From the NCBI RefSeq assembly GCF_011806525.1, contig NZ_JAAVKI010000008.1, positions 208,164 through 272,163 on the forward strand: 64,000 bases of DNA, read 5' to 3'. The position numbers and the translations under genes were made by a program. This document shows positions 45,779-54,699 of the stretch, piece after piece (position 1 is the stretch's first letter; every line of letters starts with the position of its first letter). This stretch comes from Thalassospira sp. HF15. Lineage in GTDB: Bacteria > Pseudomonadota > Alphaproteobacteria > Rhodospirillales > Thalassospiraceae. The notes below the pieces were generated by a model. It was not told the origin of the DNA and did no database searches. It saw only the letters and a list, made by a program, of their open reading frames with translations.

Positions 45779-45800
45779 AAAACGCGCCCCGTCGGGCGCG
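45779..45800 (-). terminator. Terminator-like hairpin between purE and purK
   Basis: On the minus strand, CGCGCCC (45800-45794) and GGGCGCG (45789-45783) form a 7-base GC-rich stem followed by five T. It sits 12 bases past the purE stop, which implies partial or full uncoupling of purK from purE. Confidence 0.65.
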
Positions 45801-45811
45801 CCTTTTCAAGA

Positions 45812-46312
45812 TCATGGTGCCGGGTCGACGGGCTCTTCTGCGACCGATGCGCTTTGCGCGGCCCGCCAGTCATCAAGACGGGCGGCAAGGCCGTCATCCA
45901 TCAGCGCCATGATCTCGGCCGCCATCAGGCCGGCATTCTTTGCACCGGCGGAACCGATGGCAAGGGTGCCGACTGGCACGCCACCGGGCATCTGAACGAT
46001 GGAAAGCAGGCTATCAAGCCCCTTAAGCGCACGGCTTTGAACCGGAACACCCAGAACCGGAAGCGGCGTCATGGCCGCGGCCATGCCCGGCAGATGGGCG
46101 GCACCGCCCGCACCGGCGATAATGACCTTAAGGCCGCGTGACTTTGCCGTTTTGGCATAATCATACAAGCGATCAGGCGTGCGATGGGCAGAGACAATTT
46201 TTGTCTCATACGCGACGTTCAGCGCATCAAGGACATCAGCCGCATTTTTCATGGTCTCCCAGTCGGACTGGCTTCCCATGATAATGCCGATGACCGGGGT
46301 TTGATCGCTCAT
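45812..46312 (-). CDS. purE: N5-carboxyaminoimidazole ribonucleotide mutase
   Basis: This 166-residue class I PurE converts N5-CAIR to CAIR. Signatures are '[24 protein letters not shown]' (the GSxSD phosphate loop at 13-17), '[17 protein letters not shown]' with the catalytic His, and '[31 protein letters not shown]'. ATG 46312 gives the normal N-terminus, with GGAG 9 bases upstream. Its C-terminal tail after residue 150 is slightly longer than usual. PurK follows downstream, separated by a hairpin. Confidence 0.96.
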   Translation of the reverse strand: MSDQTPVIGIIMGSQSDWETMKNAADVLDALNVAYETKIVSAHRTPDRLYDYAKTAKSRGLKVIIAGAGGAAHLPGMAAAMTPLPVLGVPVQSRALKGLDSLLSIVQMPGGVPVGTLAIGSAGAKNAGLMAAEIMALMDDGLAARLDDWRAAQSASVAEEPVDPAP

Positions 46313-46572
46313 ATTGGCGGCTCCGTTTTCGGGCGGTTTCATGAAGGCCCGCATTATATGCAGCAAGCCCTATCATGCAAGCCTGCTTGAGGGATTGTAT
46401 CGTTGGGAAAAGCCTTGTATATCAGTAATATCTTATTAAGAAATATCCGAAATATGGACAAATAGCGGTCTATGTCACTCTGGATTGAAAATCTTGGTGA
46501 ATTGATTGCGTTTTTGATCTATTATTTACTATTGCCTCATATAACTGTGCAGGTAGCACGGGAAGGTCAGAC

Positions 46573-47409
46573 ATGAAAGTCACAAGGCCCGGATCAATGA
46601 CACCCTCGATGGGGGGCGGGGATGGGCGATATCCATCAAGCCCCTACGGACTCTTTGCCTATGGCAAGGATTCTGGCCGTCGTCGTGCGCCCAATCAGGA
46701 CCATCAGGTCGATATTGATACCAACGATGTTCCAGACGCGGTTGAAGAGGCACCCTACCATACCCCCGATATGGCAAACGTGCTGGGCATTCCCGATAAT
46801 CAGGTAACACCTGCGGTCGAACAGGCCATTGGTCGTTTGATGGTCCGGATCAACGGGCTGACTGAAAATCTGAGCGAACTTAAGCAACGTCAGGCGCATC
46901 TTGCACGCAGTGAAGGCCGTGATCCCTTTACCGGTGCGATCAGTCGCCCGGCATTCATGCAGATACTTGAAAATGAAATGGCGCTGGTGGGGGCTGATCG
47001 TACAAACCGCACGCTGCTGCTGTGCGAATTGGCCGATATTGACGAAATCCTTCAGCGCCACGGTCAGGACTGCAAAGAGGGCCTGTTCAACTATGTCCGC
47101 CGTATCATGGCAGATTTTATCATGTCACCGCATCATCTGGGGTATCTCGGCTGCAATGACTTTGCGGCACTGATGTACAATGTTGACGAGGAAGACATCT
47201 GGCAGCGCGTCGACGCGATTACCCGATGGCTGGATCAACATCCCTTTGTCCATAACGATCAGCCGATTTCGGTTGTGCCGGTCTTTGGTCTTCATCATGC
47301 CCATAGCGGTGATACGCCCCGTTCGGCACTGAATGCGGCCGATACGGCCTTACGTGCGCACAAGGAAATGTATCTTGCGCAACTTGCCCGCATTCCGCAG
47401 GGCATCTGA
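46573..47409 (+). CDS. Degenerate GGDEF-domain protein
   Basis: The protein has 278 residues. A disordered Gly/Pro/Arg-rich N-terminus (1-60) is followed by a short coiled coil (about 83-112). A GGDEF-like domain begins 'GRDPFTGAISRPAFMQILENEM'. The signature loop reads Gly-Cys-Asn-Asp-Phe at 193-197 in place of GGDEF, and no RxxD inhibitory site precedes it, so cyclase activity is unlikely. It could bind nucleotide or act as a protein-interaction module. GGAAGG 7 bases before ATG 46573 supports the start. It is a single gene divergent from purE. Confidence 0.75.
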   Translation: MKVTRPGSMTPSMGGGDGRYPSSPYGLFAYGKDSGRRRAPNQDHQVDIDTNDVPDAVEEAPYHTPDMANVLGIPDNQVTPAVEQAIGRLMVRINGLTENLSELKQRQAHLARSEGRDPFTGAISRPAFMQILENEMALVGADRTNRTLLLCELADIDEILQRHGQDCKEGLFNYVRRIMADFIMSPHHLGYLGCNDFAALMYNVDEEDIWQRVDAITRWLDQHPFVHNDQPISVVPVFGLHHAHSGDTPRSALNAADTALRAHKEMYLAQLARIPQGI

Positions 47410-47521
47410 CAATCATCGATAAACTGCTGTGATCGCGTATCGCGCGAAAGGTTTCGGACAGTCCGGAACGCGATAAAATATGTGTATAGAAGGCGCAGCA
47501 GGCCGCCACGCGAATCAGAAA

Positions 47522-47728
47522 TCAGGCGATGATGTCTGGCACCAGCTGCGACTCGATATAGAGAATCTCGTCCTTAAGGGCCAATTTGCGCTTTTTCATG
47601 CGGCCCAGACGCAGCTGATCATGATGAGGTGCCTGAACCATTTGTTCGATGGCGACATCCAGATCGCGGTGTTCCTCGCGGAGCGATAGAAGTTTCTTTT
47701 CAATCTCGATCTGATTGATTTCGTCCAT
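47522..47728 (-). CDS. YdcH-family (DUF465) small protein
   Basis: This 68-residue, all-helical charged protein matches DUF465: 'KKLLSLREEHRDLDVAIEQM', then 'DQLRLGRMKKRKLALKDEILYIESQL'. It forms a helical hairpin. Its function is unknown. A second, shorter DUF465 protein lies at 50193. It converges on the degenerate GGDEF gene. Confidence 0.88.
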   Translation of the reverse strand: MDEINQIEIEKKLLSLREEHRDLDVAIEQMVQAPHHDQLRLGRMKKRKLALKDEILYIESQLVPDIIA

Positions 47729-47848
47729 TTTTGATCCAGCTTAATAACCAATGCGAGGGGATGTTGATAATACCAGATATCATATTGGCAACCCATATGA
47801 TTTGTACCACCCTGTAAAACAATATTGGCACGATTGGGAAGGAAACAG

Positions 47849-48955
47849 ATGCGGATCGGAGTTTTGACCAGTGGCGGCGATTGCGCCGGATTGAATGCGG
47901 TTATTCTTGCGGTCGTTCGTCGTGCGGTTTTGGGCTATGGGTGGGATGTTGTTGGCATTCGACAGGGCACGCATGGCCTGATGCAGGACCCGCCCCAGGC
48001 AATTGATCTCAATGATCAGGTCAATAGTGACGGCTTGCTGCGCCTTGGTGGTACAATCCTTGGCACGGTGAACAAGGGCGATCCGTTCCATTACCCGATG
48101 CCAGATGGCAGTTTTGCCGACCGTTCTAGTGAAGTTATTGACGGCTATCACAAGCTGGGACTTGATGCCCTGATCGGAATCGGCGGTGATGGCAGCATGG
48201 CGATCCTGCATCGTCTGGCCAAGATGGGCGGCATCAATCTGGTCGGTATTCCCAAGACGGTTGATAACGACCTTGCCCAGACCGAATATTCCATCGGTTT
48301 TACCACGGCAGTGAATGTCGCAACCGATGCGCTTGATCGCCTGCAGCCAACCGCAGCGTCACATGAGCGGATCATGATCCTTGAAGTCATGGGGCGCGAT
48401 GCCGGGCATATTGCCCTGTTTGCCGGGGTTGCGGGCGGGGCCGATGTCATCCTGATCCCTGAAATGGACTATGACCTTGATGAGCTAAGCCAGCATTGCC
48501 TCAATATTCGCAAAAGTGGACGTAATCATGCCTTGGTCATCGTTGCCGAAGCCGTTAAACGCGATGATGGATCGGCCGTCACGCAGGGGGATGACGGGCA
48601 AAAGGTCCGCTATGGCGGGATTGGTCATTGGCTTGCCGATGAGCTGGGGGCACGGACTGGCTGGGAAACCCGTGTGACTGTCTTGGGTCATGTGCAACGC
48701 GGCGGGACGCCATCACCGCGTGACCGCGTGATTGCCTCTGCCTTTGGGGTGCATGCGGTGGATTTGATCGCAGAGAACAAGTTTGATCGGGTCTGCGCCT
48801 GGCAGCAGCGCAAAGTCGTCGATGTGGCGATGGAAGATGTTATTGTTGGCCCGCGACTGGTTGATACCCAAGGCACGATGGTCTCGACTGCCAAAGGGCT
48901 TGGGGCCTATATGGGCCATCCGCCAAAAGTCGCCAGAACGGCAAAAACCGTCTGA
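47849..48955 (+). CDS. pfkA: 6-phosphofructokinase
   Basis: This 368-residue PfkA-superfamily enzyme starts 'MRIGVLTSGGDCAGLNAVI'. The key loop is GGDGS at 112-116; a Gly at this position is typical of ATP users, whereas PPi users have GGDD. The next motif is 'PKTVDND' at 135-141, with Lys where E. coli PfkA has Gly, which is often seen in PPi-type or group III enzymes. The mixed pair suggests an ATP-dependent long-chain form, but this needs assay. Other blocks are 'ILEVMGRDAGHIALFAG' and 'VLGHVQRGGTPSPRDRVIA'. ATG 47849 has AAGGAA upstream. The TIGR02444 gene follows 27 bases later. Confidence 0.9.
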   Translation: MRIGVLTSGGDCAGLNAVILAVVRRAVLGYGWDVVGIRQGTHGLMQDPPQAIDLNDQVNSDGLLRLGGTILGTVNKGDPFHYPMPDGSFADRSSEVIDGYHKLGLDALIGIGGDGSMAILHRLAKMGGINLVGIPKTVDNDLAQTEYSIGFTTAVNVATDALDRLQPTAASHERIMILEVMGRDAGHIALFAGVAGGADVILIPEMDYDLDELSQHCLNIRKSGRNHALVIVAEAVKRDDGSAVTQGDDGQKVRYGGIGHWLADELGARTGWETRVTVLGHVQRGGTPSPRDRVIASAFGVHAVDLIAENKFDRVCAWQQRKVVDVAMEDVIVGPRLVDTQGTMVSTAKGLGAYMGHPPKVARTAKTV

Positions 48956-48982
48956 TTTAAAATCATAACAAGCAGGTTGGGA

Positions 48983-49447
48983 ATGGATCAGGAAGAAGTC
49001 TGGGCCTTTACGGTCGCGATGTATGGTCGCGACGGCGTGGCCAAACTGTGCCTCGACCTTCAGGAACGCTGTGATCTTGATGTGAACATGCTGCTTTTCA
49101 TGTTCTTTCTGGGCCAAAAGGGTTTGGCACCAATGAGCATTTCCGCGCTTGAAGCGGCTGTTCACGACTGGCGCGAAAACGTCATCAAGCCTCTCCGCCA
49201 TGCGCGGCGCCACCTGCGCCATGATCCACGTGCCAGTGCTCAGGATCTGCGTAAGAAGGTCAAAACAGAGGAACTTCAAGCCGAACGTATCGAACAGCAA
49301 ATCCTGTGCGAAGCGGTCCAAACGGTGCCAAGTGACGATCCGGTTGCCGCTGCCCATGCCTATCTTTCGCCCAACCGGTTTGAAATGGATCAGCAGGCCT
49401 GCGACAACGCGCTTGGCGAACTGACCCGGTTGATGGGAATTGCCTAG
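48983..49447 (+). CDS. TIGR02444 family protein
   Basis: This 154-residue helical protein resembles the TIGR02444 family of unknown function: 'VWAFTVAMYGRDGVAKLCLDLQERCDLDVNMLLFMFFLGQKG', then 'WRENVIKPLRHARRHLR'. A Glu/Lys/Gln-rich helix follows at about 95-120. ATG 48983 has AGCAGG 6 bases upstream. It lies 27 bases after pfkA and is probably in the same transcript, though no functional link to glycolysis is known. It converges on ubiX. Confidence 0.82.
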   Translation: MDQEEVWAFTVAMYGRDGVAKLCLDLQERCDLDVNMLLFMFFLGQKGLAPMSISALEAAVHDWRENVIKPLRHARRHLRHDPRASAQDLRKKVKTEELQAERIEQQILCEAVQTVPSDDPVAAAHAYLSPNRFEMDQQACDNALGELTRLMGIA

Positions 49448-49459
49448 CGTTTGGAAGTC

Positions 49460-50077
49460 CTAGTCGCGCTTTTTCGGTTTGCCGGTAACCGGAATCGAAT
49501 TGGCGGCCTCGGGATCGCCCCAGCGTGCTGTTTCGGGCAGGTCGATATCAAACAGATCCAGAACCCTGGCACAGCTTTGCGTCACCATTTCATCAAGTGA
49601 TTGTGGACGGGCATAGAATGCCGGGACCGGTGGGGCAATGATCGCGCCGTTTTCAGTGGCCTGCGCCATGTTGCGGATATGGCCCGCGTGCAGCGGTGTT
49701 TCGCGCGCCATCAGGACCAGCCGGCGACGTTCTTTCAGCATCACATCTGCTGCACGGGCAATCAGATTATCTGCGACTCCGCTTGCGACCTCGGCCAGAG
49801 ACTTCATTGAGCAGGGGGCGATGACCATGCCGCGTGCGCGGAAGGAACCCGATGCAATCGGGGCACCGATGTCGGCATTATCATGAACAATATCCGCCAT
49901 CTCCTTGATTTCGCGGATTTTAAAATCGGTTTCATAGGCGATGGTGCGCTCGGCTGCTTTTGAAAGAACCAGATGAGTCTCGGTTGGCGCATTTTTCAGC
50001 AGCTGTAAAAAACGTATGCCGTAAATCACTCCGGATGCGCCGGTTATGCCAATGATAAGTCGATCTTTTTGCGTCAT
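49460..50077 (-). CDS. ubiX: Flavin prenyltransferase UbiX
   Basis: This 205-residue protein makes prenylated FMN, the cofactor of UbiD-type decarboxylases. Signatures are 'IIGITGASGVIYGIRFLQLL' for the flavin site, 'GMVIAPCSMKSLAEVASGVADNLIARAADVMLKERRRLVLMARETPL', and 'GAIIAPPVPAFYARPQSLDEMV'. All are complete. No ubiD is seen in this window. It starts at ATG 50077 and diverges from the small DUF465 gene. Confidence 0.95.
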   Translation of the reverse strand: MTQKDRLIIGITGASGVIYGIRFLQLLKNAPTETHLVLSKAAERTIAYETDFKIREIKEMADIVHDNADIGAPIASGSFRARGMVIAPCSMKSLAEVASGVADNLIARAADVMLKERRRLVLMARETPLHAGHIRNMAQATENGAIIAPPVPAFYARPQSLDEMVTQSCARVLDLFDIDLPETARWGDPEAANSIPVTGKPKKRD

Positions 50078-50192
50078 GCCGTTCCTTGCCAGACTGTGTT
50101 CTTGTTCACGATCTTGATCGAAACACTGGAAATCATGTTACGAAATTAATACCATCTTCTTGTGGGCAATGTCAGATATAAGGAGTAGGCGA

Positions 50193-50357
50193 ATGAGCGT
50201 TCAAAGCCATATCGAAGCTCTTACTGCCAAACATGCTGCACTTGAGCAGGAACTCCACCTCGAGACGCGCCGCCCGGCGCCCGACGATTCCGTTGTCGCA
50301 GACATTAAACGTCGCAAGCTTGAAATCAAGGACGAGATAAACCGAATAACCCATTAG
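50193..50357 (+). CDS. YdcH-family (DUF465) small protein, second copy
   Basis: This 54-residue protein reads 'SVQSHIEALTAKHAALEQEL', then 'VADIKRRKLEIKDEINRI', the DUF465 helical hairpin. AAGGAG at 50180-50185 lies 7 bases before ATG 50193 and decides the start. It is a shorter paralogue of the protein at 47522. Its function is unknown. Confidence 0.88.
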   Translation: MSVQSHIEALTAKHAALEQELHLETRRPAPDDSVVADIKRRKLEIKDEINRITH

Positions 50358-50752
50358 CCGTTCTGGCATGGCCAAACGCGTGAGCAAGAACGCGCGATCT
50401 CCCATGCGAACGGCTTGAAGACCTCACAGATTTCCTAACTCTTGCTTTTGCCGCCTCATATTGTCGCCCACGCGTGAGGCGGCAACTTTATGTCCGCACT
50501 TCAAAACCATCGGCGACTTCCCACATTAATTCTATCGATGCAAACAGATACGAATCCTCCGCTCCGGGGGATCAATCGTTGATCTGTTTTGAGTAATTGT
50601 AATCCGCAGAAAACAAGGGATTGCAGGGCTCTACCAATGTCTAAGGGGTATGTGTAAATTAAATCGGTATTATGATGCCGATTTAAGAACACAACGCTAC
50701 GGATGGCTCCTGCTTGGATGCCAGACCAAACGCCGCGGAGGATAATTCGCCA
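50358..50752. other. Intergenic region before prpE
   Basis: No gene is seen in 395 bases. GCCGCCTCA (50450-50458) and TGAGGCGGC (50475-50483) form a perfect 9-base stem with a 16-base loop. It could end the small DUF465 transcript, but its T tract is poor. The last 100 bases should contain the prpE promoter. Confidence 0.5.
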
Positions 50753-52648
50753 ATGACCGGTCGCTATCAGGAAATCTACGAACGTTCGATCGCTGACAAG
50801 GAAGGCTTCTGGGCAGAAGCTGCTGAGAACATTTCCTGGTACAAGAAATGGGACCGCGTTCTGGATGACAGCAACGCCCCGTTTTATCGATGGTTTAGCG
50901 GTGGCAAGGTCAATACCTGCTACAACGCGTTGGATCGTCATATCGAAGACGGTCGCGGCGACCAGCCTGCCCTGATCTATGACAGCCCCGTCACCAATAC
51001 GGTTCAGTCAATTACCTATTCCCATCTGCGCGATGATGTCGCCCGTCTTGCCGGGGCGCTGCATGCGCGCGGTGTGACCAAAGGGGACCGGGTGATCATC
51101 TATATGCCGATGATCCCGCAAGCGGCGATGGCGATGCTGGCTTGTGCGCGGATCGGTGCAATCCACTCTGTGGTGTTTGGTGGGTTTGCCTCCAACGAGC
51201 TGGCAACGCGTATCAACGACGCCAAGCCAAAGCTCATCCTGACGGCAAGCTGCGGCATCGAAGGATCGCGCGTTATTGAATACAAGCCACTGCTTGATAA
51301 GGCCATCGCAATGGCTGATCACAAACCCGAAAGCGTCATCCTGTACCAGCGCCCGCAAAGTGATGCGTTGTTGATCGATGGACGTGATTACGACTGGGAA
51401 GTCGAATGTGCCAAGGCAGCTCCGTCTGATTGCGTGCCGGTCGATGCAACTGACCCGCTTTATATCCTGTATACCTCGGGTACGACCGGGCAACCCAAGG
51501 GCGTTGTCCGTGACAATGGTGGCCATATGGTGGCCCTGCATTGGTCGATGAAAAACATCTACGATGTTGAGGCCGGGGACGTTTACTGGGCGGCATCGGA
51601 TGTTGGCTGGGTTGTCGGGCATTCCTATATTGTTTACGCGCCGCTTCTGGCGGGCTGCACCACGGTCATGTTTGAAGGCAAGCCGGTCGGAACCCCGGAT
51701 GCCGGGGCCTTCTGGCGCGTAATTTCCCAACACAAGGTCAAGGTCCTGTTCACTGCACCGACGGCCTTTCGTGCGATCAAACGCGATGATCCCAAGGCGG
51801 CTCATATGGCCAATTATGACCTGAGCTGTCTCAAGGCATTGTATCTGGCCGGTGAACGTTCGGACCCCGATACCCTGCAGTGGGCCGAAAACAGCCTGGG
51901 TGTGCCGGTAATTGACCACTGGTGGCAGACCGAGACCGGCTGGTCGATCTGTGCCAATCCGCGCGGGATCGAATTGCTGCCAATCAAATACGGTTCGCCG
52001 ACTGTGGCCGCTTGTGGCTGGGACGTCAGGGTCCTTGATGAGGCTGGCAAACCGCTTGAACGCGGTCAGATTGGCGCGCTTGCGGCCAAGTTGCCGCTGC
52101 CACCGGGGACACTTCCGACCCTTTGGCAGAACGACGACCGTTTCAAGTCATCCTATCTTGAAGAATTCCCCGGCTATTACGCCACGGGTGATGCCGGTTT
52201 CATTGATGAAGATGGCTATATCTATGTCATGTCGCGTACCGACGACATCATCAACGTGGCCGGCCATCGCCTGTCGACCGGCGGCATGGAAGAAGTCCTG
52301 TCGGGGCATCCCGATGTTGCCGAATGTGCCGTCATTGGCGTGCATGATGATCTTAAGGGGCAATTGCCGCTTGGCTTCATCGTTCTGAAGTCCGGGGTTA
52401 CTCGCCCACATGACGCCATTCTGGCCGAAATCGTTGCCATGGTCCGCGATCAGATCGGTCCCGTCGCTGCCTTTAAAAAGGCGACCGTGGTTGACCGCTT
52501 GCCCAAAACCCGATCGGGCAAAATCCTGCGTAAGACCATGCGGTCCATCGCCGATGGTGAAAACTATAACACCCCGGCAACGATTGACGATCCGGCGATC
52601 CTTCCCGAAATCGCCGAAGTTCTCAAAGAGATTGGCTATGCAAAATAG
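50753..52648 (+). CDS. prpE: Propionate-CoA ligase (propionyl-CoA synthetase)
   Basis: This 631-residue ANL-superfamily ligase is close to acetyl-CoA synthetase. Its 'PLYILYTSGTTGQPKGVVRDNGGHMVAL' loop and the 'WKKWDRVLDDSNAPFYRWFSGGKVNTCYNALDRH'-like start are typical of PrpE. Later blocks are 'VIDHWWQTETGWSI', 'GYYATGDAGFIDEDGYIYVMSRTDDIINVAGHRLSTGGMEE' and the acyl-transfer Lys in 'PKTRSGKILRKTMR'. It activates propionate for the methylcitrate or methylmalonyl route. ATG 50753 has GGAGGAT 9 bases upstream. It is monocistronic and followed by a strong terminator. Confidence 0.92.
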   Translation: MTGRYQEIYERSIADKEGFWAEAAENISWYKKWDRVLDDSNAPFYRWFSGGKVNTCYNALDRHIEDGRGDQPALIYDSPVTNTVQSITYSHLRDDVARLAGALHARGVTKGDRVIIYMPMIPQAAMAMLACARIGAIHSVVFGGFASNELATRINDAKPKLILTASCGIEGSRVIEYKPLLDKAIAMADHKPESVILYQRPQSDALLIDGRDYDWEVECAKAAPSDCVPVDATDPLYILYTSGTTGQPKGVVRDNGGHMVALHWSMKNIYDVEAGDVYWAASDVGWVVGHSYIVYAPLLAGCTTVMFEGKPVGTPDAGAFWRVISQHKVKVLFTAPTAFRAIKRDDPKAAHMANYDLSCLKALYLAGERSDPDTLQWAENSLGVPVIDHWWQTETGWSICANPRGIELLPIKYGSPTVAACGWDVRVLDEAGKPLERGQIGALAAKLPLPPGTLPTLWQNDDRFKSSYLEEFPGYYATGDAGFIDEDGYIYVMSRTDDIINVAGHRLSTGGMEEVLSGHPDVAECAVIGVHDDLKGQLPLGFIVLKSGVTRPHDAILAEIVAMVRDQIGPVAAFKKATVVDRLPKTRSGKILRKTMRSIADGENYNTPATIDDPAILPEIAEVLKEIGYAK

Positions 52649-52705
52649 ATAGCCTGTCCATCACAGATGCAAACTCCCGCTCCCATTGTTAATGGAGCAG
52701 CCTTG

Positions 52706-52740
52706 CACCCGCTTTTGGTTTCAAAAGCGGGTGTTTTTTT
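52706..52740 (+). terminator. Rho-independent terminator after prpE
   Basis: A perfect 12-base stem, CACCCGCTTTTG (52706-52717) with CAAAAGCGGGTG (52722-52733), is followed by seven T. Confidence 0.93.
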
Positions 52741-52742
52741 GA

Positions 52743-53555
52743 TCAGACCTGATCATCGGGAATGACGAATGTGGGGAAGTCTGAACCTGGTTCCGGCACA
52801 TGCAGGGCTACACGGGATTTTTCGATAATCTGTTGAATATGATCTGGTGGCGGGCAGTCGGTAAAGAATGCACTGACATCAAGAATGGAACCACCCCGGA
52901 CAACCGCGTTACGGCCAAACTTGGTATGATCGGCGACCAGATAGGATTTTCGGGCATTCTTGAGGATCGCCGACCGGGCCCGGACTTCCTGTTCATCGAA
53001 ATCCAGAAGACTTCCGTCCGGGTCAATTCCGCCAACGCCGAAGATACCGTAATCAACCTTGTAGCTGTTAAAGAATGCCTCGACCTCAGGGCCCAGAACA
53101 TCGCGGTCTCGATTGCGCAAGCGCCCACCAATCAGGGTAACTTCAAAACTGTCATTGGTGGCCGCGACATAAGCGACATTGAGGTTGTTGGTAAATATCC
53201 GAAGGTCGCGGTGTTGCAATAACGCATTGGCAACCAGTTCGGGGGTGGTGCCAATTGAAAAGAACAGCGATGCGCCATTGGGAATTTCGCGTGCGACCAG
53301 TGCAGCAATCTTGCGCTTGTCATTGACGTTGAGCACCTTACGCGCCCGATAGGCAATGTTTTCATGTTCAAGGGCCGGTTCAACACCACCATGGCGGCGG
53401 CGCAGCAGGCCCTCATCGCACAGTGCATTGACATCGCGTCGGATGGTCTGCGGGGTTACAACAAAGCGTTCAGCAAGTTGTTCAATGGTGCGAAAACCAT
53501 CTGCACGGACAAGTTCGACAATACCAGCCTGGCGTTCGGTTGGACGTTTTTGCAT
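52743..53555 (-). CDS. DeoR/GlpR-family transcriptional regulator
   Basis: The protein has 270 residues. The N-terminal DeoR winged helix is 'RQAGIVELVRADGFRTIEQLAERFVVTPQTIRRDVNALCDEGLLRRRHGG'. The C-terminal sugar-phosphate-sensing domain has 'LFFSIGTTPELVANALLQHRDLRIFTNNLNVA', 'LIGGRLRNRDRDVLGP' and 'DYGIFGVGGIDPDGSLLDFDEQEV'. This matches the GlpR branch, which represses glycerol-3-phosphate genes. No glp genes adjoin it here, so the regulon is unknown. The start is ATG 53555, with a weak GAAGAA site. Confidence 0.88.
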   Translation of the reverse strand: MQKRPTERQAGIVELVRADGFRTIEQLAERFVVTPQTIRRDVNALCDEGLLRRRHGGVEPALEHENIAYRARKVLNVNDKRKIAALVAREIPNGASLFFSIGTTPELVANALLQHRDLRIFTNNLNVAYVAATNDSFEVTLIGGRLRNRDRDVLGPEVEAFFNSYKVDYGIFGVGGIDPDGSLLDFDEQEVRARSAILKNARKSYLVADHTKFGRNAVVRGGSILDVSAFFTDCPPPDHIQQIIEKSRVALHVPEPGSDFPTFVIPDDQV

Positions 53556-53684
53556 GTAAACGTTCTTCGGAGTTGTTCATTTGAAAAGCTGGCGAATGGT
53601 ATTGGGCATCCGTGTCGGTTACGTTACCGTTTCGCTGCAATCCTGTGAAACAAACCTTACGTGTTTCTGTTTGCGTACCCAATG

Positions 53685-53712
53685 AAAAAGGCCGCCCAAC
53701 TGGCGGCCTTTT
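53685..53712 (-). terminator. Rho-independent terminator after trcR
   Basis: AAAAAGGCCGCC (53685-53696) pairs with GGCGGCCTTTT (53702-53712). On the minus strand it ends in a T run and lies just past the trcR stop. Confidence 0.88.
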
Positions 53713-53720
53713 GAATTCGA

Positions 53721-54401
53721 TCAGGATTTGAAGAGGTTTTCCGCCGCTTCCATGTAGTCGGAAGTTTTTGGCTCTTCTTTCTTGTCTTCGCCTTTTTTGC
53801 CCGGATAATCAGGTTCCGGATTGATCTGCAGCTCTTCTGGCAGCGGATCCGGTTCGACATCCTTGGCAATTTTCTCCGGGTTCTTCGAACGCGCAATCAC
53901 GACCTGTTTTTCAAGATCAAGCTCGGTGCAAAGGCCCATGGTCACAGGGTTGCGCGGCGCAAGGTTGGCCGAGTTCCAGTGCGAACGGTCACGGATTTTA
54001 CCAATGGTGTCTTTGGTAGTACCGATCAGCTTGCAAACCTGAGCATCGGAAAGTTCCGGATGATGTTTGAGAAGCCAGGCAATTGCGTTCGGGCGGTCCT
54101 GACGTTTCGAAACCGGGGTGTAGCGGGCACCCTTGGACTGCGCGCGCGGGCGCGGCAGATCGGATTTCGCCATTTTCAAAAGTTCGCGCGGATCTTTTTC
54201 GCAGCGTTCGATTTCTTCGTGGGTCAGCTGACCATTGGCGACCGGATCAAGGCCAACAATGCCTTGGCCGACGTCACCGTCTGCGATGGCCTGAATCTCA
54301 AGCTCGTGCAGTTCGGTGAAAGACGCGATCTGTCGGAACGACAAGCCGGTATTGTCGATAAGCCATACAGCGGTTGCTTTGGGCATGAGGGGCTGTGCCA
54401 T
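53721..54401 (-). CDS. trcR: DUF1013/TrcR-family RNA polymerase-associated cell-cycle regulator
   Basis: This 226-residue protein matches DUF1013, the family of Caulobacter TrcR, which tracks with RNA polymerase and influences cell-cycle transcription. The N-terminus 'MAQPLMPKATAVWLIDNTGLSFRQIASFTELHELEIQAIADGDV' is the conserved block. A helix-turn-helix-like segment 'NAIAWLLKHHPELSDAQVCKLIGTTKDTIGKIRDRSHWN' follows at about 105-145, and a charged, Pro/Glu/Lys-rich tail ends the protein. ATG 54401 has GGAGGAAAT directly upstream. Function here is inferred from the family. No gene is seen in the 298 bases upstream. Confidence 0.85.
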   Translation of the reverse strand: MAQPLMPKATAVWLIDNTGLSFRQIASFTELHELEIQAIADGDVGQGIVGLDPVANGQLTHEEIERCEKDPRELLKMAKSDLPRPRAQSKGARYTPVSKRQDRPNAIAWLLKHHPELSDAQVCKLIGTTKDTIGKIRDRSHWNSANLAPRNPVTMGLCTELDLEKQVVIARSKNPEKIAKDVEPDPLPEELQINPEPDYPGKKGEDKKEEPKTSDYMEAAENLFKS

Positions 54402-54699
54402 ATTTCCTCCTGTTTCCTTCTTTCTCTCTGGAGACCGGCGATGGGTATAAGGCCCAAAAAGCGCGGGAATGTATGCCCCAGAATATAATCTCATTTGGTG
54501 GTCCGGCAATGCTGCAAGGTCAACCGCAGGGGTTGCTGCGCATCATCGGACCCGCCATTGCGTTCTTTTCGATCAATGTGCGGGTAAATGCAACAATCTG
54601 TTGCGGCGTTCTGAAAAGAATATTTCTTTTCGTGCTGCAAGCATACTCATGTTGCCATGGGTTGGTCAGATAAAAGATATCAGACCTTCGTCCATATGA

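Noticed and set aside
50450..50483. Terminator after the small DUF465 gene
   Set aside because: The 9-base stem is perfect, but the loop is 16 bases and no T tract follows, so it is only mentioned in the gap description.
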